A stretch of DNA of 64,000 bases, taken from Candidatus Rhabdochlamydia oedothoracis (lineage in GTDB: Bacteria > Chlamydiota > Chlamydiia > Chlamydiales > Rhabdochlamydiaceae). The stretch spans positions 434,001 to 498,000 of the forward strand of contig NZ_CP075587.1 in the NCBI RefSeq assembly GCF_019453995.1, written 5' to 3'. Made by a program: the position numbers and the translations under genes. Shown in pieces: positions 1 through 8,529 of this stretch; position 1 is the first letter of the stretch; the number at the start of each line of letters is the position of its first letter. Below the pieces are notes generated by a model, which saw only the letters and a list, made by a program, of their open reading frames with translations, did no database searches and was not told the DNA's origin.

Positions 1-1015
1 GTTCTTGGTTTTCTAATCGTAATACGCTACAGGTCATGTATACGATATGACCTCCTGGTTTGACAAAACGCAAAGCCTGCTTAAAGATCAGTCTTTGTTC
101 TTCTAGTGTCTTCTGAAACATCTTTGAAGTGAAGCGCCATTTCATATCGGGATTTCTCCGCATTGTACCAGTCCCACTGCAAGGAGCATCAACTAATACC
201 CAGTCAAATTTTTCATATAGAGATTTTTTTTGAGAAGAATCAGGAAGCAACAATTGAGCATTTTGTACGCCGGCTCTTTTTAAACGTTTTTTAGCTTCGA
301 TTAGGGTGTGCTTTCTAATATCATGTAAAAACAGCTGTCCTTTTCCTTGCATTTTAGGAGCGATCGCTAAAGATTTTCCGCCGCTTCCTGCACAAAAGTC
401 GAGCACTAACTGCCCTGGTTCAACCGCAACTAGATCTGCAAGACGCTGGCTTGCTTCATCTTGCACCTCAAAATGACCCATTTTGAATTCGGGAAGAGTA
501 AAAAAATTGACTCTTTTGGGTAAAATAATCGCTGTGTGAAACGAGCCACAAGTTGCAGCGAATTCCTTTTCCCATGTTTTTAATAGATTTTTTCGAGAAG
601 TTTTTAACAGGTTAACTCTTACCGTTATAGGGGCTATAGAATTACTAGCTCGACAAAAAAAACGAGCTTTTTCTTCGCCTAAACTCTCTACAATCAAAGA
701 AAAGAGTTCTTTGGGGAAACTTAAGCGTATATGTAAGGGAATCTGTGTATTATCAAAAAAATGATCCGGTTTTATTTGAATAAGTTTTTGGTATCTAGCT
801 TCCCATGAAATAGGCTTATTACATAAATAATCCAACAGACCTTTCCACCTTACCATAGAATAAATATTTTCACATAAGACCTTCCGATCTTTAGAACCTA
901 TGGCTTTATGAAAACGAAAATATTCCTTTAGGAAACGATCTAAGGGAAGCATTTGGTTTTCATACTCAGAGAGAATAGCAAGTAGATGATGTTCTCGAAA
1001 GATTTTCTTTGTCAT
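1..1015 (-). CDS. RsmB/NOL1-NOP2-Sun family rRNA cytosine-C5 methyltransferase (3' end cut by window edge)
   Basis: SAM-dependent enzyme that methylates C5 of a cytosine in rRNA, with 16S C967 as the usual RsmB target. Reading leftward from the ATG at 1013-1015 there is one open frame to base 1. The N-terminal half looks like the RNA-binding/NusB-like part. The C-terminal half has the SAM site (LDFCAGSGGKS), then DAPCSGTGT followed by RRNPDMKW, and the catalytic TCS motif (MTCSVLRLENQE) near the left edge. Both conserved cysteines (PCS and TCS) are present. The last tens of residues lie outside the window. The family is certain; which rRNA base it modifies is inferred. Confidence 0.88.
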   Translation of the reverse strand, partial: MTKKIFREHHLLAILSEYENQMLPLDRFLKEYFRFHKAIGSKDRKVLCENIYSMVRWKGLLDYLCNKPISWEARYQKLIQIKPDHFFDNTQIPLHIRLSFPKELFSLIVESLGEEKARFFCRASNSIAPITVRVNLLKTSRKNLLKTWEKEFAATCGSFHTAIILPKRVNFFTLPEFKMGHFEVQDEASQRLADLVAVEPGQLVLDFCAGSGGKSLAIAPKMQGKGQLFLHDIRKHTLIEAKKRLKRAGVQNAQLLLPDSSQKKSLYEKFDWVLVDAPCSGTGTMRRNPDMKWRFTSKMFQKTLEEQRLIFKQALRFVKPGGHIVYMTCSVLRLENQE

Positions 1016-1175
1016 TTTTAAATTAAACTAGTTTTTTTGCTAGTATACATGCCATAATTGCACACAAAGAAGGGGTTGCTCCTTAAACGGAGTAGGTTAA
1101 ACTCTCCAATATAAACGAGATTTTTTCAAATCTCAAAACCGCTCATTAAAGAGCAAAAAAAATGAGGAGCAACCT

Positions 1176-2207
1176 ATGAAGCATTATATTGGATTAGATG
1201 TATCAATGAAAAGAACTTTTATCTGTGTATTAAATGAACAAGGTAAGATTGTCCATGAAGGTTCAGAAAAAACAGATCCTGATTTACTAGCAGATTATTT
1301 TTCCAAAAGAGATTTTCAAGAAATCGTTGTTGGCTTTGAAAGTGGATGTTTATCTCATTACCTAGTCACAGGATTTAGAAAAAGAGCTATAGATCCCCTA
1401 TGTATGGATGCAAGGAAGCTGAGTACGATTCTTGCTTTGAAAATAAATAAGACAGACAAAAATGATGCACGAGGAATCGCAGAAGCCCTTCGATCAGGTA
1501 TGTATACACGAGTACACTGTAAGCCCCAAGATTCAGTAGAAAAAAGCATTTTGTTAGTTTCCAGAAGAGCGCTAATTAAACAGCAAACGCAGTTAAAAAA
1601 TACTGTAAGGGGCTTGCTTAAAAGTTACGGAATACGATTGGGATCTGTGGGATCCAAAAGATTTTCGTCTGTGGTTGTAAAGCAGATAGAAAAACAGGAA
1701 AAAAGTATTGTTCTGAGCATAACCTCTCTATTAAATACCTTTGATAAGGTAGTTGAGGAAGTAGAAAAACTGGATAAAGAAATGCTTAAGCTGGTCAGTC
1801 AAGATAAAGAAGTACAACGGCTTATGACAATCCCTGGCGTAGGACCTGTAACAGCATTAACCTATAAAACAGAAATTTTTGATCCCACTCGTTTTAACGA
1901 TTCTAAATCAGTAGGAGCCTATCTTGGTATGACGCCTAAACAGTATGCCTCCGGAGAGGTGCAAAGACAGGGAAGAATTTCAAAATGTGGATCCAGTGAA
2001 CTTAGATCTCTATTAGTTGAAGCCGGAATAGTAATGCTGACACGAAGTAAGAAATGGAGCAAGCTAAAAGCTTGGGGATTAAAAATCATGAGAAAAAAAG
2101 GAATGAAGAAAGCCGCCTTAGCAGTAGGTAGAAAGTTATCCGTAATTATGCATAAGATGCTGATTGAACAAAAAGAATTTATTTACGGTGAGCCAAAGGC
2201 AGCTTAA
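1176..2207 (+). CDS. IS110 family DEDD transposase/recombinase
   Basis: 343 aa, usual size for the family. The N-terminal RuvC-like DEDD domain starts with YIGLDVSMKRT and continues through VGFESG and the paired acidic residues in KTDKNDARGIAEAL. The C-terminal Transposase_20 domain has IPGVGPVTAL, GAYLGMTPKQ and CGSSELRSLLVEAG, which holds the candidate serine nucleophile. The frame is intact and AGGAG precedes the ATG (AATGAGGAGCAACCT then ATG), so the element may be active. IS110-type recombinases are guided by an RNA made from the element's own non-coding end. Confidence 0.92.
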   Translation: MKHYIGLDVSMKRTFICVLNEQGKIVHEGSEKTDPDLLADYFSKRDFQEIVVGFESGCLSHYLVTGFRKRAIDPLCMDARKLSTILALKINKTDKNDARGIAEALRSGMYTRVHCKPQDSVEKSILLVSRRALIKQQTQLKNTVRGLLKSYGIRLGSVGSKRFSSVVVKQIEKQEKSIVLSITSLLNTFDKVVEEVEKLDKEMLKLVSQDKEVQRLMTIPGVGPVTALTYKTEIFDPTRFNDSKSVGAYLGMTPKQYASGEVQRQGRISKCGSSELRSLLVEAGIVMLTRSKKWSKLKAWGLKIMRKKGMKKAALAVGRKLSVIMHKMLIEQKEFIYGEPKAA

Positions 2208-2540
2208 AAACGCATTTTTTTAGAAATAAAAACATTAGGAAAAGTGACTAAAATTTTTTGCAGGAGAAAACCGAAGAAATAGGTAAAGACGACAAATGAG
2301 TTGGCTCTTAGAAGCCGTAATATACATTGTCTTGCCCATTTCATTTCGGATAGCATAATGGAGCGAAGAATCTAAAATAGTTTTCTTCAAAAAGACTCCG
2401 CAGAGAACCCTGGACTTATCTCCCGCATTAAACTTTGCTGTCCTAAGATCTTAAAAAACGCCTTTTATTTTGCAAGCAAAATATCGGCTCGGAGAGCTTA
2501 TGAAGAATTAAGAGAATTTATATTCCCCTTGTGTGCAATT
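2208..2540 (+). ncRNA. 3' non-coding end of the IS110/IS1111 element: candidate bridge/seek RNA region
   Basis: About 330 bases after the transposase stop and before the right inverted repeat carry no ORF with recognisable coding character. In IS1111-type elements this position encodes the guide RNA that pairs with donor and target DNA. The stretch has several short self-complementary parts, but I did not derive a fold. The assignment rests on position and on family knowledge. Confidence 0.35.
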
Positions 2541-2562
2541 AGAGAACTCGTTTATCTTTAAA

Positions 2563-3585
2563 TTAAGATTTAACTAAGTAAAATTTCCTAGATAAAAGAG
2601 GCTGCAGTTCTTCCCGATATTTAGGAATGTTTTCAAAAAAGGCATAAATTGCCGTCTTGAAATCTAAGAATTTTTCATAATATCGATTATTGCGAACTTT
2701 TTTATTCATGAATCGCCAAAGGCGTTCAATCAGATTGAGATCGGGAGAATAAGGAGGTAAGAATTTGATTTCTACTCTGGATGTTTTTGGGTAATTTGCA
2801 ACGGTTTTTGACCTATATTAGGCAGCATTATCGCATATAACCACGATTCTTTGTGCAAAAGGATACTTTTCTTCCCATTTTTTAAACAAATCAAGAGCAG
2901 ATTGCGCATTGATAGAGTTGGAAGAAAGAGTTGTAAATTCTAAGCGCTTTACATCTAAAGCTCCATTGATATTGATACGTTTACGTCCTGTGTTCGTTAG
3001 CAATATAGCTTTAGATCCTTTTTCATACCATCCATAAGAGGGTTTCGAATTGTGTTGAGGATGAACCCCATCTAGAGAAAGCAGTTGATCTGTTTGAGCG
3101 AATTCTTTTTCCAATTCTTGTGAAAAAAGCTTTTTTGCTTCCTCATGCACTTTTCCAGGGATCAGCTTAGGCTTTTTATAGGTGAAGTTTAAGCGGTGCA
3201 GTAAAGAAACCATAGCTGATGGCGTATAACATATTCCAAAGCGGTCTTTGGCAAAATTAATGACTTGTTTAGCCGAATGGGGTGCTTCTTCTTTTACATA
3301 GATTTTTAGTTGCTCAAGCTGATTTTGACTGAGCCAGCAAGCTTTCCATGTATAGTTCAAATTTAGTAAGGCTTCTTTTCCGTCTTCTGAATAGATTTTA
3401 TAATAACGTCTTATCGTATCGTCCTCGAGGAGTAAAGCATGTGCTACTTGTGGGTATGTCCACCCTTCATCTAACAATAAAATAGATTTGACTCTATCGC
3501 ATAGCCTTTTATCCCGTTCATGGCGGTGACGGGCTTTAAGGATATCTTTTTGGTTTCTTGTGATAAAGTTCGCTTTTAGTTGCAT
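2563..3585 (-). pseudogene. IS630 family transposase (type D), killed by an in-frame stop
   Basis: From 3585 leftward the frame encodes an IS630 transposase: N-terminal helix-turn-helix region, LSLDGVHPQ (first catalytic Asp) and VICDNAA (second Asp). A TAA then follows directly at 2818-2820. The same frame continues without a shift through FLPPYSPDLN and LIERLW (catalytic Glu) to a proper stop at 2563. A single base change therefore split a 340-aa gene. Fragments of the same family lie at 11798-11913 and 27301-27476. The upstream end of this copy abuts the MITE at 3668. Confidence 0.85.
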
Positions 3586-3667
3586 ATGAACAAAATTTAT
3601 ATCTCAATTCATTAGAAACTTTCAATAAGTTTAGCGCTTATAATGTCTTTTTTTTAATGGGTTTTAG

Positions 3668-3778
3668 TATATAGTAGTTCCGATTCAATCGTATAGAAAA
3701 ATATAGGATTAATGACAAGTTTCAATTCGTTGACTTGAACCCCATTAAGCTAGCCGTTTGAATTGGCACTACTATATA
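3668..3778. mobile_element. 111-bp MITE made from the two ends of the IS630-A element
   Basis: The first about 45 bp match the left end of the IS630-A copies (TAGTGGTTCCGATTCAATCG, here with one change). The remaining about 65 bp match their right end (ACAAGTTTCAAGTCGTTGAC through GCCGTTTGAATCGGCACTA), joined by deletion of the whole transposase. It is flanked by TATA/TA as expected for TA-targeting IS630 elements. A second copy of identical length lies at 38140-38250. Confidence 0.88.
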
Positions 3779-3868
3779 AGCCATTTTAGATTAAATTTCT
3801 TGTGAAAACTAGTTGACTTTGCTCAGAGTTGTAATTATTTTTATAAAAAAAGAATGATAAGGGTATTT

Positions 3869-4357
3869 ATGTTTCGATCCACGATTATATTTTTAGGCCG
3901 GGTTTGTATTAGTTTAATTTTTATAGCAACTGCTTTTCAAAAATTACTTGATTGGCAAGGAGCAGAGCAGCAGTTTATAACTGCTATACATAATTTAAGT
4001 GTGATAGGTGGGCAAAAGGAGTGGGTAAAACAAGGATTAGAAATGATTCTTTGTAGGTCATCGCTTGCCTTCTTTATGCAAACAATTATAGAGTTCCTAG
4101 GAGGTGTATGTATTTTTTTAGGGCTCTTTGTTCGCTTTGCAGCTTTTATTTTAGTTTTGATGGTCTTAGGGACAATACTGGTCTTTTATCCATTTTGGCT
4201 TGCATCAGGTATTGAGCGAGCATCGCAAATGACCTTGTTTTTACAACATTTAAGTATACTAGGAGGGCTTTTATTGTTGATGGGGTATAATCGAAGAAAA
4301 AAAGAAGTAATTATTCGTCATGATCCTATTATTCCGCCAAAAATAGATGATGTTTAG
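3869..4357 (+). CDS. DoxX-like membrane protein
   Basis: About 162 aa with four hydrophobic helices: near the N terminus (IIFLGRVCISLIFIATAFQK), residues about 70-85, about 90-110 and about 122-140. They are followed by a basic, soluble C-terminal tail. The hydrophobic pattern and the SLIFIATAFQKLLD-type start fit the DoxX/DUF417-like family of small inner-membrane proteins, which has no settled general function. I chose the ATG at 3869 because AAGGG lies 5 bases before it; an in-frame ATG at 3854 adds five residues. A weak hairpin follows before lpxC. Confidence 0.6.
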   Translation: MFRSTIIFLGRVCISLIFIATAFQKLLDWQGAEQQFITAIHNLSVIGGQKEWVKQGLEMILCRSSLAFFMQTIIEFLGGVCIFLGLFVRFAAFILVLMVLGTILVFYPFWLASGIERASQMTLFLQHLSILGGLLLLMGYNRRKKEVIIRHDPIIPPKIDDV

Positions 4358-4393
4358 AGAATTTTACTTTTGTAAAATCCGCTTGAAGAAAAT

Positions 4394-4415
4394 GATACCC
4401 TTTGGGTAGCTTTTT
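4394..4415 (+). terminator. Weak hairpin plus T-run after the DoxX gene
   Basis: ATACCC-TTT-GGGTA can pair into a short stem and is followed by GCTTTTT. The stem is only 5-6 bp, so it is a weak candidate. Its place between the DoxX gene and lpxC fits a transcription boundary. Confidence 0.35.
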
Positions 4416-4523
4416 AGTAATAAAATAACTTTTTTGCTCATTTAGCAAATTAGAATTTAAAAATAATTTTTGAGGTATCTGTTGTCTTTCCCCTGTAAGC
4501 TATTAAGGAGTTCTGTTCTAACT

Positions 4524-5384
4524 ATGCCGATTGTTGAAAGAAAACAACGCACTCTTCGAAAAAGTGTATCTATTTCAGGAATAGGGGTCTTTACCGGACA
4601 AGAAACCACTCTGACTTTTCATCCTTCTCTTGCAGACCAGGGGATTGTATTTCAGCGCACGGATCTGCTGAATGCGCCTAAGATTATCGCTTCGTTAGAT
4701 TCTGTATACAGTACTCCTAGATGTACCATAATTGGTAACAAAAAGGCATCTATACAAATGGTTGAACATTTACTCGCTTCTTTGCGTGCTCACGAAATTG
4801 ATAATGTATTCATTCAAGTCTCCGGTCCAGAAGTTCCTATATTGGATGGTAGTTCTAAAGATTTTTCTCAATTGATTGAAGAAACAGGTATAATAGAGTT
4901 AAGTGAAGAAAAAAAAATATTTTCTTTGCAATCACCTATATTCTGGTCCAATGAACAGGTTCAGATTATTGCAATTCCAGCTAATGAGTATCGGTTGAGT
5001 TATACTCTGCACTATCCTCATTGTTTAGGAATTGGTACGCAGTTTCATACGTTTGTTTTAAGCCAAGAGGAATTTGTTAAAGAAATTGCTTCTTGTCGCA
5101 CTTTTTCTATTTATGAAGAAGTAGTTCCTATGATGGAAAAGGGGTTTATTAAAAGAGGCGGTTTAGAGAATGCAATTCTCGTAAAGGAAAATAAAGTGAT
5201 TAATCCAGAAGGACTGCGTTATCCAAATGAAATGGCTCGTCATAAAATCTTAGATCTAATAGGGGATCTTTCTCTTATACCTATTTCCTTTTTAGCACAT
5301 ATTATCGCTATTCGTTCTGGACATACTTCTAATAATTTTTTTGCTAAATTGCTATATAATCAAATTAAAATGGAGAACTTTTGA
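4524..5384 (+). CDS. lpxC: UDP-3-O-acyl-N-acetylglucosamine deacetylase LpxC
   Basis: Zinc hydrolase of the committed step of lipid A synthesis. 286 aa from the ATG at 4524, which gives the expected N terminus (RKQRTLRKSVSISGIGVF). An upstream TTG at 4470 would add 18 unrelated residues. Zinc ligands are visible: His82 in MVEHLLASL, His240 and Asp244 in ARHKILDLIGDL. The catalytic-site IRSGHTSNN lies near the C terminus. Its stop overlaps the fabZ start (TGATG), giving a translationally coupled lpxC-fabZ-lpxA-fmt cluster in the same order as C. trachomatis CT533-CT530. Confidence 0.96.
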   Translation: MPIVERKQRTLRKSVSISGIGVFTGQETTLTFHPSLADQGIVFQRTDLLNAPKIIASLDSVYSTPRCTIIGNKKASIQMVEHLLASLRAHEIDNVFIQVSGPEVPILDGSSKDFSQLIEETGIIELSEEKKIFSLQSPIFWSNEQVQIIAIPANEYRLSYTLHYPHCLGIGTQFHTFVLSQEEFVKEIASCRTFSIYEEVVPMMEKGFIKRGGLENAILVKENKVINPEGLRYPNEMARHKILDLIGDLSLIPISFLAHIIAIRSGHTSNNFFAKLLYNQIKMENF

Positions 5385-5851
5385 TGAGTGAAGCCCTTTC
5401 AGAGCAAAATATCGTTTTGAATATTAAGGAAATTGCCAAAATTTTGCCCCATCGTTATCCTTTCTTGCTCGTTGATAAAATCATTCACTTAAGCCTTGAT
5501 GAGAATCGGATCGTTGGACAAAAAAGTGTTACGTTTAACGAACATTTCTTTCAAGGTCATTTCCCTGATGCTCCCATTATGCCCGGCGTTCTTGTATTGG
5601 AAGCTTTGGCTCAAACAGGAGGGATTTTAATTTACAAAAAAGGATTTCATGCAAAAACAGCTGTATTATTGAATATTCAAGATGCAAAGTTTCGCAAACC
5701 TGTTGTCCCAGGCGATATGTTAAGGCTAGAAGTATCCATGCTACACTTAAGTGGAAGTGGGGGGAAAATTTCAGCATGCGCAATAGTAAATGAGAAAGTA
5801 GTAACAGAAGCTAAAATTGGATTTGCGTTACTTGATAAAGATCAGCTTTAG
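5384..5851 (+). CDS. fabZ: 3-hydroxyacyl-ACP dehydratase FabZ
   Basis: Dehydrates 3-hydroxyacyl-ACP during fatty acid elongation and so shares its substrate pool with LpxA and LpxC. 155 aa hot-dog fold. The substrate-entry motif ILPHRYPFLLVD is present, and the catalytic pair His59 and Glu73 lies in GHFPDAPIMPG and VLVLEALAQ. The ATG at 5384 shares a base with the lpxC stop; a TTG three bases earlier is unlikely to be used. Confidence 0.96.
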   Translation: MSEALSEQNIVLNIKEIAKILPHRYPFLLVDKIIHLSLDENRIVGQKSVTFNEHFFQGHFPDAPIMPGVLVLEALAQTGGILIYKKGFHAKTAVLLNIQDAKFRKPVVPGDMLRLEVSMLHLSGSGGKISACAIVNEKVVTEAKIGFALLDKDQL

Positions 5852-5883
5852 CCTTAAATAATAAACATTAAAATTGGAAGTTC

Positions 5884-6735
5884 ATGTCTCAGTCAAATAT
5901 TCATCCTGCTGCTATCATCGAGCCCGGTGCAAAGATTGGTAGGAATGTTACAATTGAAGCGTATGCGATTATTAAAAAAAATGTTACGCTTGAAGATCAT
6001 GTTGTTATTAAGTCTCATGCTTATATTGATGGTTATACCACAATTGGAAAAGGAACAATTGTATGGCCATCTGCAAGTATTGGCACAAAAACTCAAGACT
6101 TAAAATTTAAAGGGGAAAAAACTTTTGTTGTCATTGGAAAATATTGTGAAATCCGAGAGTTTACCACAATTAATTCCTCATGTAAAGAAGGCTCTGTAGT
6201 AAGTGTAGGAGACGGCTGCTTAATTATGGCGTATTGCCATATTGCTCATAATTGTCAAATTGGCAATCAAGTGATTATGGCAAATAATGCCATGTTAGCT
6301 GGTCATGTAATTGTGGAAGATCATGCAATTATTGGAGGAATGACTCCTGTTCATCAATTTGCACGCATAGGAAAGTATGCAATGGTAGGAGGATTTAGTC
6401 GGATTACACATGATGTTCCTCCTTATACCATTGGAGCAGGAACTCCTTATAAGCTAGGTGGATTGAATCTAGTTGGTTTAAGGCGCCATGGGTTTTCTCT
6501 AGAAGATCGTAAGGCTTTATCAAGGGCTTTTAAAATTACCTACCGAGCTAAATTACGTCTTTCTAAAGCATTAGAGCGGATTCATAGAGAAATTGAACCA
6601 ACTATCCACATTCAGCACTGGATCAGTTTTTGTCGCAGCTCTCAGAGAGGATTAATTGGATTTCAAAAATCGGTTCAACAGTTAGTCGAAGAAGACTTCG
6701 ATGAACTAGAAGAGTTAATTGAAGAGAGAGTATAG
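5884..6735 (+). CDS. lpxA: UDP-N-acetylglucosamine acyltransferase LpxA
   Basis: First enzyme of lipid A synthesis; transfers a 3-hydroxyacyl chain from ACP to UDP-GlcNAc in the cytoplasm. 283 aa. The N-terminal two thirds is a left-handed beta helix of hexapeptide repeats (IHPAAIIEPGAKIG and onward), with the catalytic His in AYCHIAHNCQIGN. The C-terminal helical domain follows GLNLVGLRRHGFS. It starts 32 bases after fabZ and ends 7 bases before fmt. Confidence 0.96.
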   Translation: MSQSNIHPAAIIEPGAKIGRNVTIEAYAIIKKNVTLEDHVVIKSHAYIDGYTTIGKGTIVWPSASIGTKTQDLKFKGEKTFVVIGKYCEIREFTTINSSCKEGSVVSVGDGCLIMAYCHIAHNCQIGNQVIMANNAMLAGHVIVEDHAIIGGMTPVHQFARIGKYAMVGGFSRITHDVPPYTIGAGTPYKLGGLNLVGLRRHGFSLEDRKALSRAFKITYRAKLRLSKALERIHREIEPTIHIQHWISFCRSSQRGLIGFQKSVQQLVEEDFDELEELIEERV

Positions 6736-6742
6736 CTCTTCA

Positions 6743-7672
6743 ATGAAAATCATTTTTTTTGGCACCTCTTCTTTTGCTGCGCAAATTTTATTTTATCTTG
6801 TACAAAATCAAGTTAATGTAATAGCTGTTGTTACGCGTCCCGATCGTCCAACAGGACGATCGTTAAAATCTTCTTTCCCTCCGGTAAAGCAAACCGCAAT
6901 TCGATTAAATGTACCTATCTTTCAGCCTGAAAAAGCTTCTTCTCCAGAATTTGTTGCACAACTTAAAAGTCTACAAGCTGATCTTTTCATTGTGGTGGCT
7001 TATGGAGAGATTGTAAAAAAAGAAGTCTTAGACCTCCCTTCTTTGGGATGTATTAATATCCATGCAAGTCTGCTCCCTAAATATAGGGGAGCTGCTCCTA
7101 TGCAAAGGTGTCTTATAAATGCAGAAAAAGAAACAGGTATTTCTATTATTGAAATGACTCCAAAAATGGATGCAGGGGATATCATATCTATGCAAAAAAT
7201 CCCTATTCCTTTTGAAATGACTCATGGTGAGCTTGAAAAAGAGTTATGTGTATTAGCTCAAGAAATGATCTTACAAGTAATTGAGCAATTTAGAAATCAT
7301 TCTATAAAAAGAATCCCACAAGATCATTCTCAAATGAGTTTAGCTCCAAAAATATCTGCTGAAGAAAAAGAAATTGACTGGGATCTTGATTCTCATCTAT
7401 TGCATAACCGCATTCGAGCTTTATCCCCCTCCCCGGGTGCTTTTTGCATATTAGAGATAAAAAATCAAAAAAAGCGCCTTAAAATCCTACGCGCATTTCC
7501 AGAAAATCTCCCATCCTCAGAAAACCCGGGTTCTCTTGTTACATTAGGTAAAGAAGTAGAGGTTGTCTGCGGACAAGGAATATTGCGTCTTCTGGAAGTG
7601 CAACTCGAAGGCAAACGAGCTATGTCAGCATCTGATTGCTTTAATGGTCTTCAAAACCCAAAAATTATTTGA
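6743..7672 (+). CDS. fmt: Methionyl-tRNA formyltransferase
   Basis: Formylates initiator Met-tRNA using 10-formyl-tetrahydrofolate. 309 aa from the ATG at 6743 (MKIIFFGTSSFAAQIL); an upstream TTG at 6719 overlaps lpxA and is not supported by the family start. Catalytic Asn and His lie in CINIHASLLPKYRGAAPM, and the Asp in MTPKMDAGDII. The C-terminal OB-like domain is less conserved. The formyltransferase assignment is clear from the SLLPKYRG motif. Confidence 0.95.
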   Translation: MKIIFFGTSSFAAQILFYLVQNQVNVIAVVTRPDRPTGRSLKSSFPPVKQTAIRLNVPIFQPEKASSPEFVAQLKSLQADLFIVVAYGEIVKKEVLDLPSLGCINIHASLLPKYRGAAPMQRCLINAEKETGISIIEMTPKMDAGDIISMQKIPIPFEMTHGELEKELCVLAQEMILQVIEQFRNHSIKRIPQDHSQMSLAPKISAEEKEIDWDLDSHLLHNRIRALSPSPGAFCILEIKNQKKRLKILRAFPENLPSSENPGSLVTLGKEVEVVCGQGILRLLEVQLEGKRAMSASDCFNGLQNPKII

Positions 7673-7727
7673 TAAAAATTTTTTTTAAATATGCTACTTT
7701 CTAATAGATATTTATTTTTACTTAAGC

Positions 7728-7733
7728 TATAAT
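7728..7733 (+). promoter_or_regulatory. Possible -10 box ahead of the CT529-position gene
   Basis: TATAAT stands 47 bases before the ATG at 7780, in an AT-rich gap of 107 bases after fmt. No good -35 hexamer is visible at the right distance, so this is only a candidate. Confidence 0.3.
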
Positions 7734-7779
7734 CATATTCCTTTTAAATTTAAAATCCATTAAATCAAGGTTTGTTATT

Positions 7780-8529
7780 ATGACTTCTCCTATTAAAATT
7801 GTTGCTTTACCAGTTCAATATATATGGCATGTGTCTGAAAAGATAGGGCTTAATAAGGCAATGCAAATTGGTTTTAAGTTTTTTAAAAGCTACGGGGATG
7901 AGCCAAAGGATTTAGCTAAGCTTTTTCAAGTTTTTAGCGAATGGGCTGTCGTTTTGTGTAAAAACAAATCTACTTTTAAAGGTTTCGAAACAGCTCAAAA
8001 AGTAGCTGCCTTTAGCAAGCAGGCAAAGTGTTTCTTAAGTTTTTCAGGAATTTGTACGCAATTAGTAAAAGCAAGAAATGCTTTAGTTCCACTAATCGAG
8101 CAAGAAAGAACTTTTACAGCCACAGCTTTGAAAACGGTTATTGATCAAGGAACTGGATTGTGTGCTAGTGCGGTTGATATCATAACGCTTTTGAATCTTC
8201 TTGGGTTTATATCTTCAAAAAATAAGTATATGTCAGCAATAAAAATAGGAAATTGTATTGCGACTGTTTTAGGCGCAATTTCACGTTTAGGAAGTGATGC
8301 TAATAACTTGCAAGAAGAATATGCACAAGGGCGTCTTGTGTCTAGAGCTAGTTGGAAAAAAACCGTTTCCATATTAGGACACGTCGCTGTTTTCTCTCTA
8401 GGGGCTCTCCCCTTGCTAGAACGCTTTAAAGGTTACAAGCCTTTAGATAAAAACTTTTTCTTAAAACTTAGTACAGTTTCTGTATTAAGCACATTATTTA
8501 ATAAACATATTCAGTCTTTTCAAGTTTGA
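7780..8529 (+). CDS. Hydrophobic-patch chlamydial protein in the CT529 position; C terminus altered by IS30
   Basis: 249 aa, not recognised by motif. It sits between fmt and rplC, the place held in C. trachomatis by CT529 (Cap1, an inclusion-membrane protein). Uncharged stretches are visible at about residues 120-150 (GLCASAVDIITLLNLLGFIS) and 158-170, with a shorter one near 200-215. The last five codons and the stop lie inside an IS30. Removing the IS and one TTC duplicate joins HI at 8506-8511 to PKSLFSA and a stop at 9677-9679, so the insertion swapped PKSLFSA for QSFQV. The rest is intact and may still work. Homology to CT529 is suggested only by position. Confidence 0.7.
   Translation: MTSPIKIVALPVQYIWHVSEKIGLNKAMQIGFKFFKSYGDEPKDLAKLFQVFSEWAVVLCKNKSTFKGFETAQKVAAFSKQAKCFLSFSGICTQLVKARNALVPLIEQERTFTATALKTVIDQGTGLCASAVDIITLLNLLGFISSKNKYMSAIKIGNCIATVLGAISRLGSDANNLQEEYAQGRLVSRASWKKTVSILGHVAVFSLGALPLLERFKGYKPLDKNFFLKLSTVSVLSTLFNKHIQSFQV

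Larger units (their letters stand above)
1047..2545 (+). mobile_element. IS110 family element, IS1111-like, with bracketing inverted repeats
   Basis: One transposase ORF is bracketed by imperfect inverted repeats: TTGCACACAAAGAAGGGG at 1058-1075, and CCCCTTGTGTGCAATT at 2525-2540. Subterminal repeats and a long non-coding stretch after the gene are typical of the IS1111 branch; IS110 proper has the long non-coding end before the gene. No target duplication is visible. The 31-bp left boundary (1047-1077) occurs again at 52648-52678 without a transposase, so exact ends are uncertain. Confidence 0.75.
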
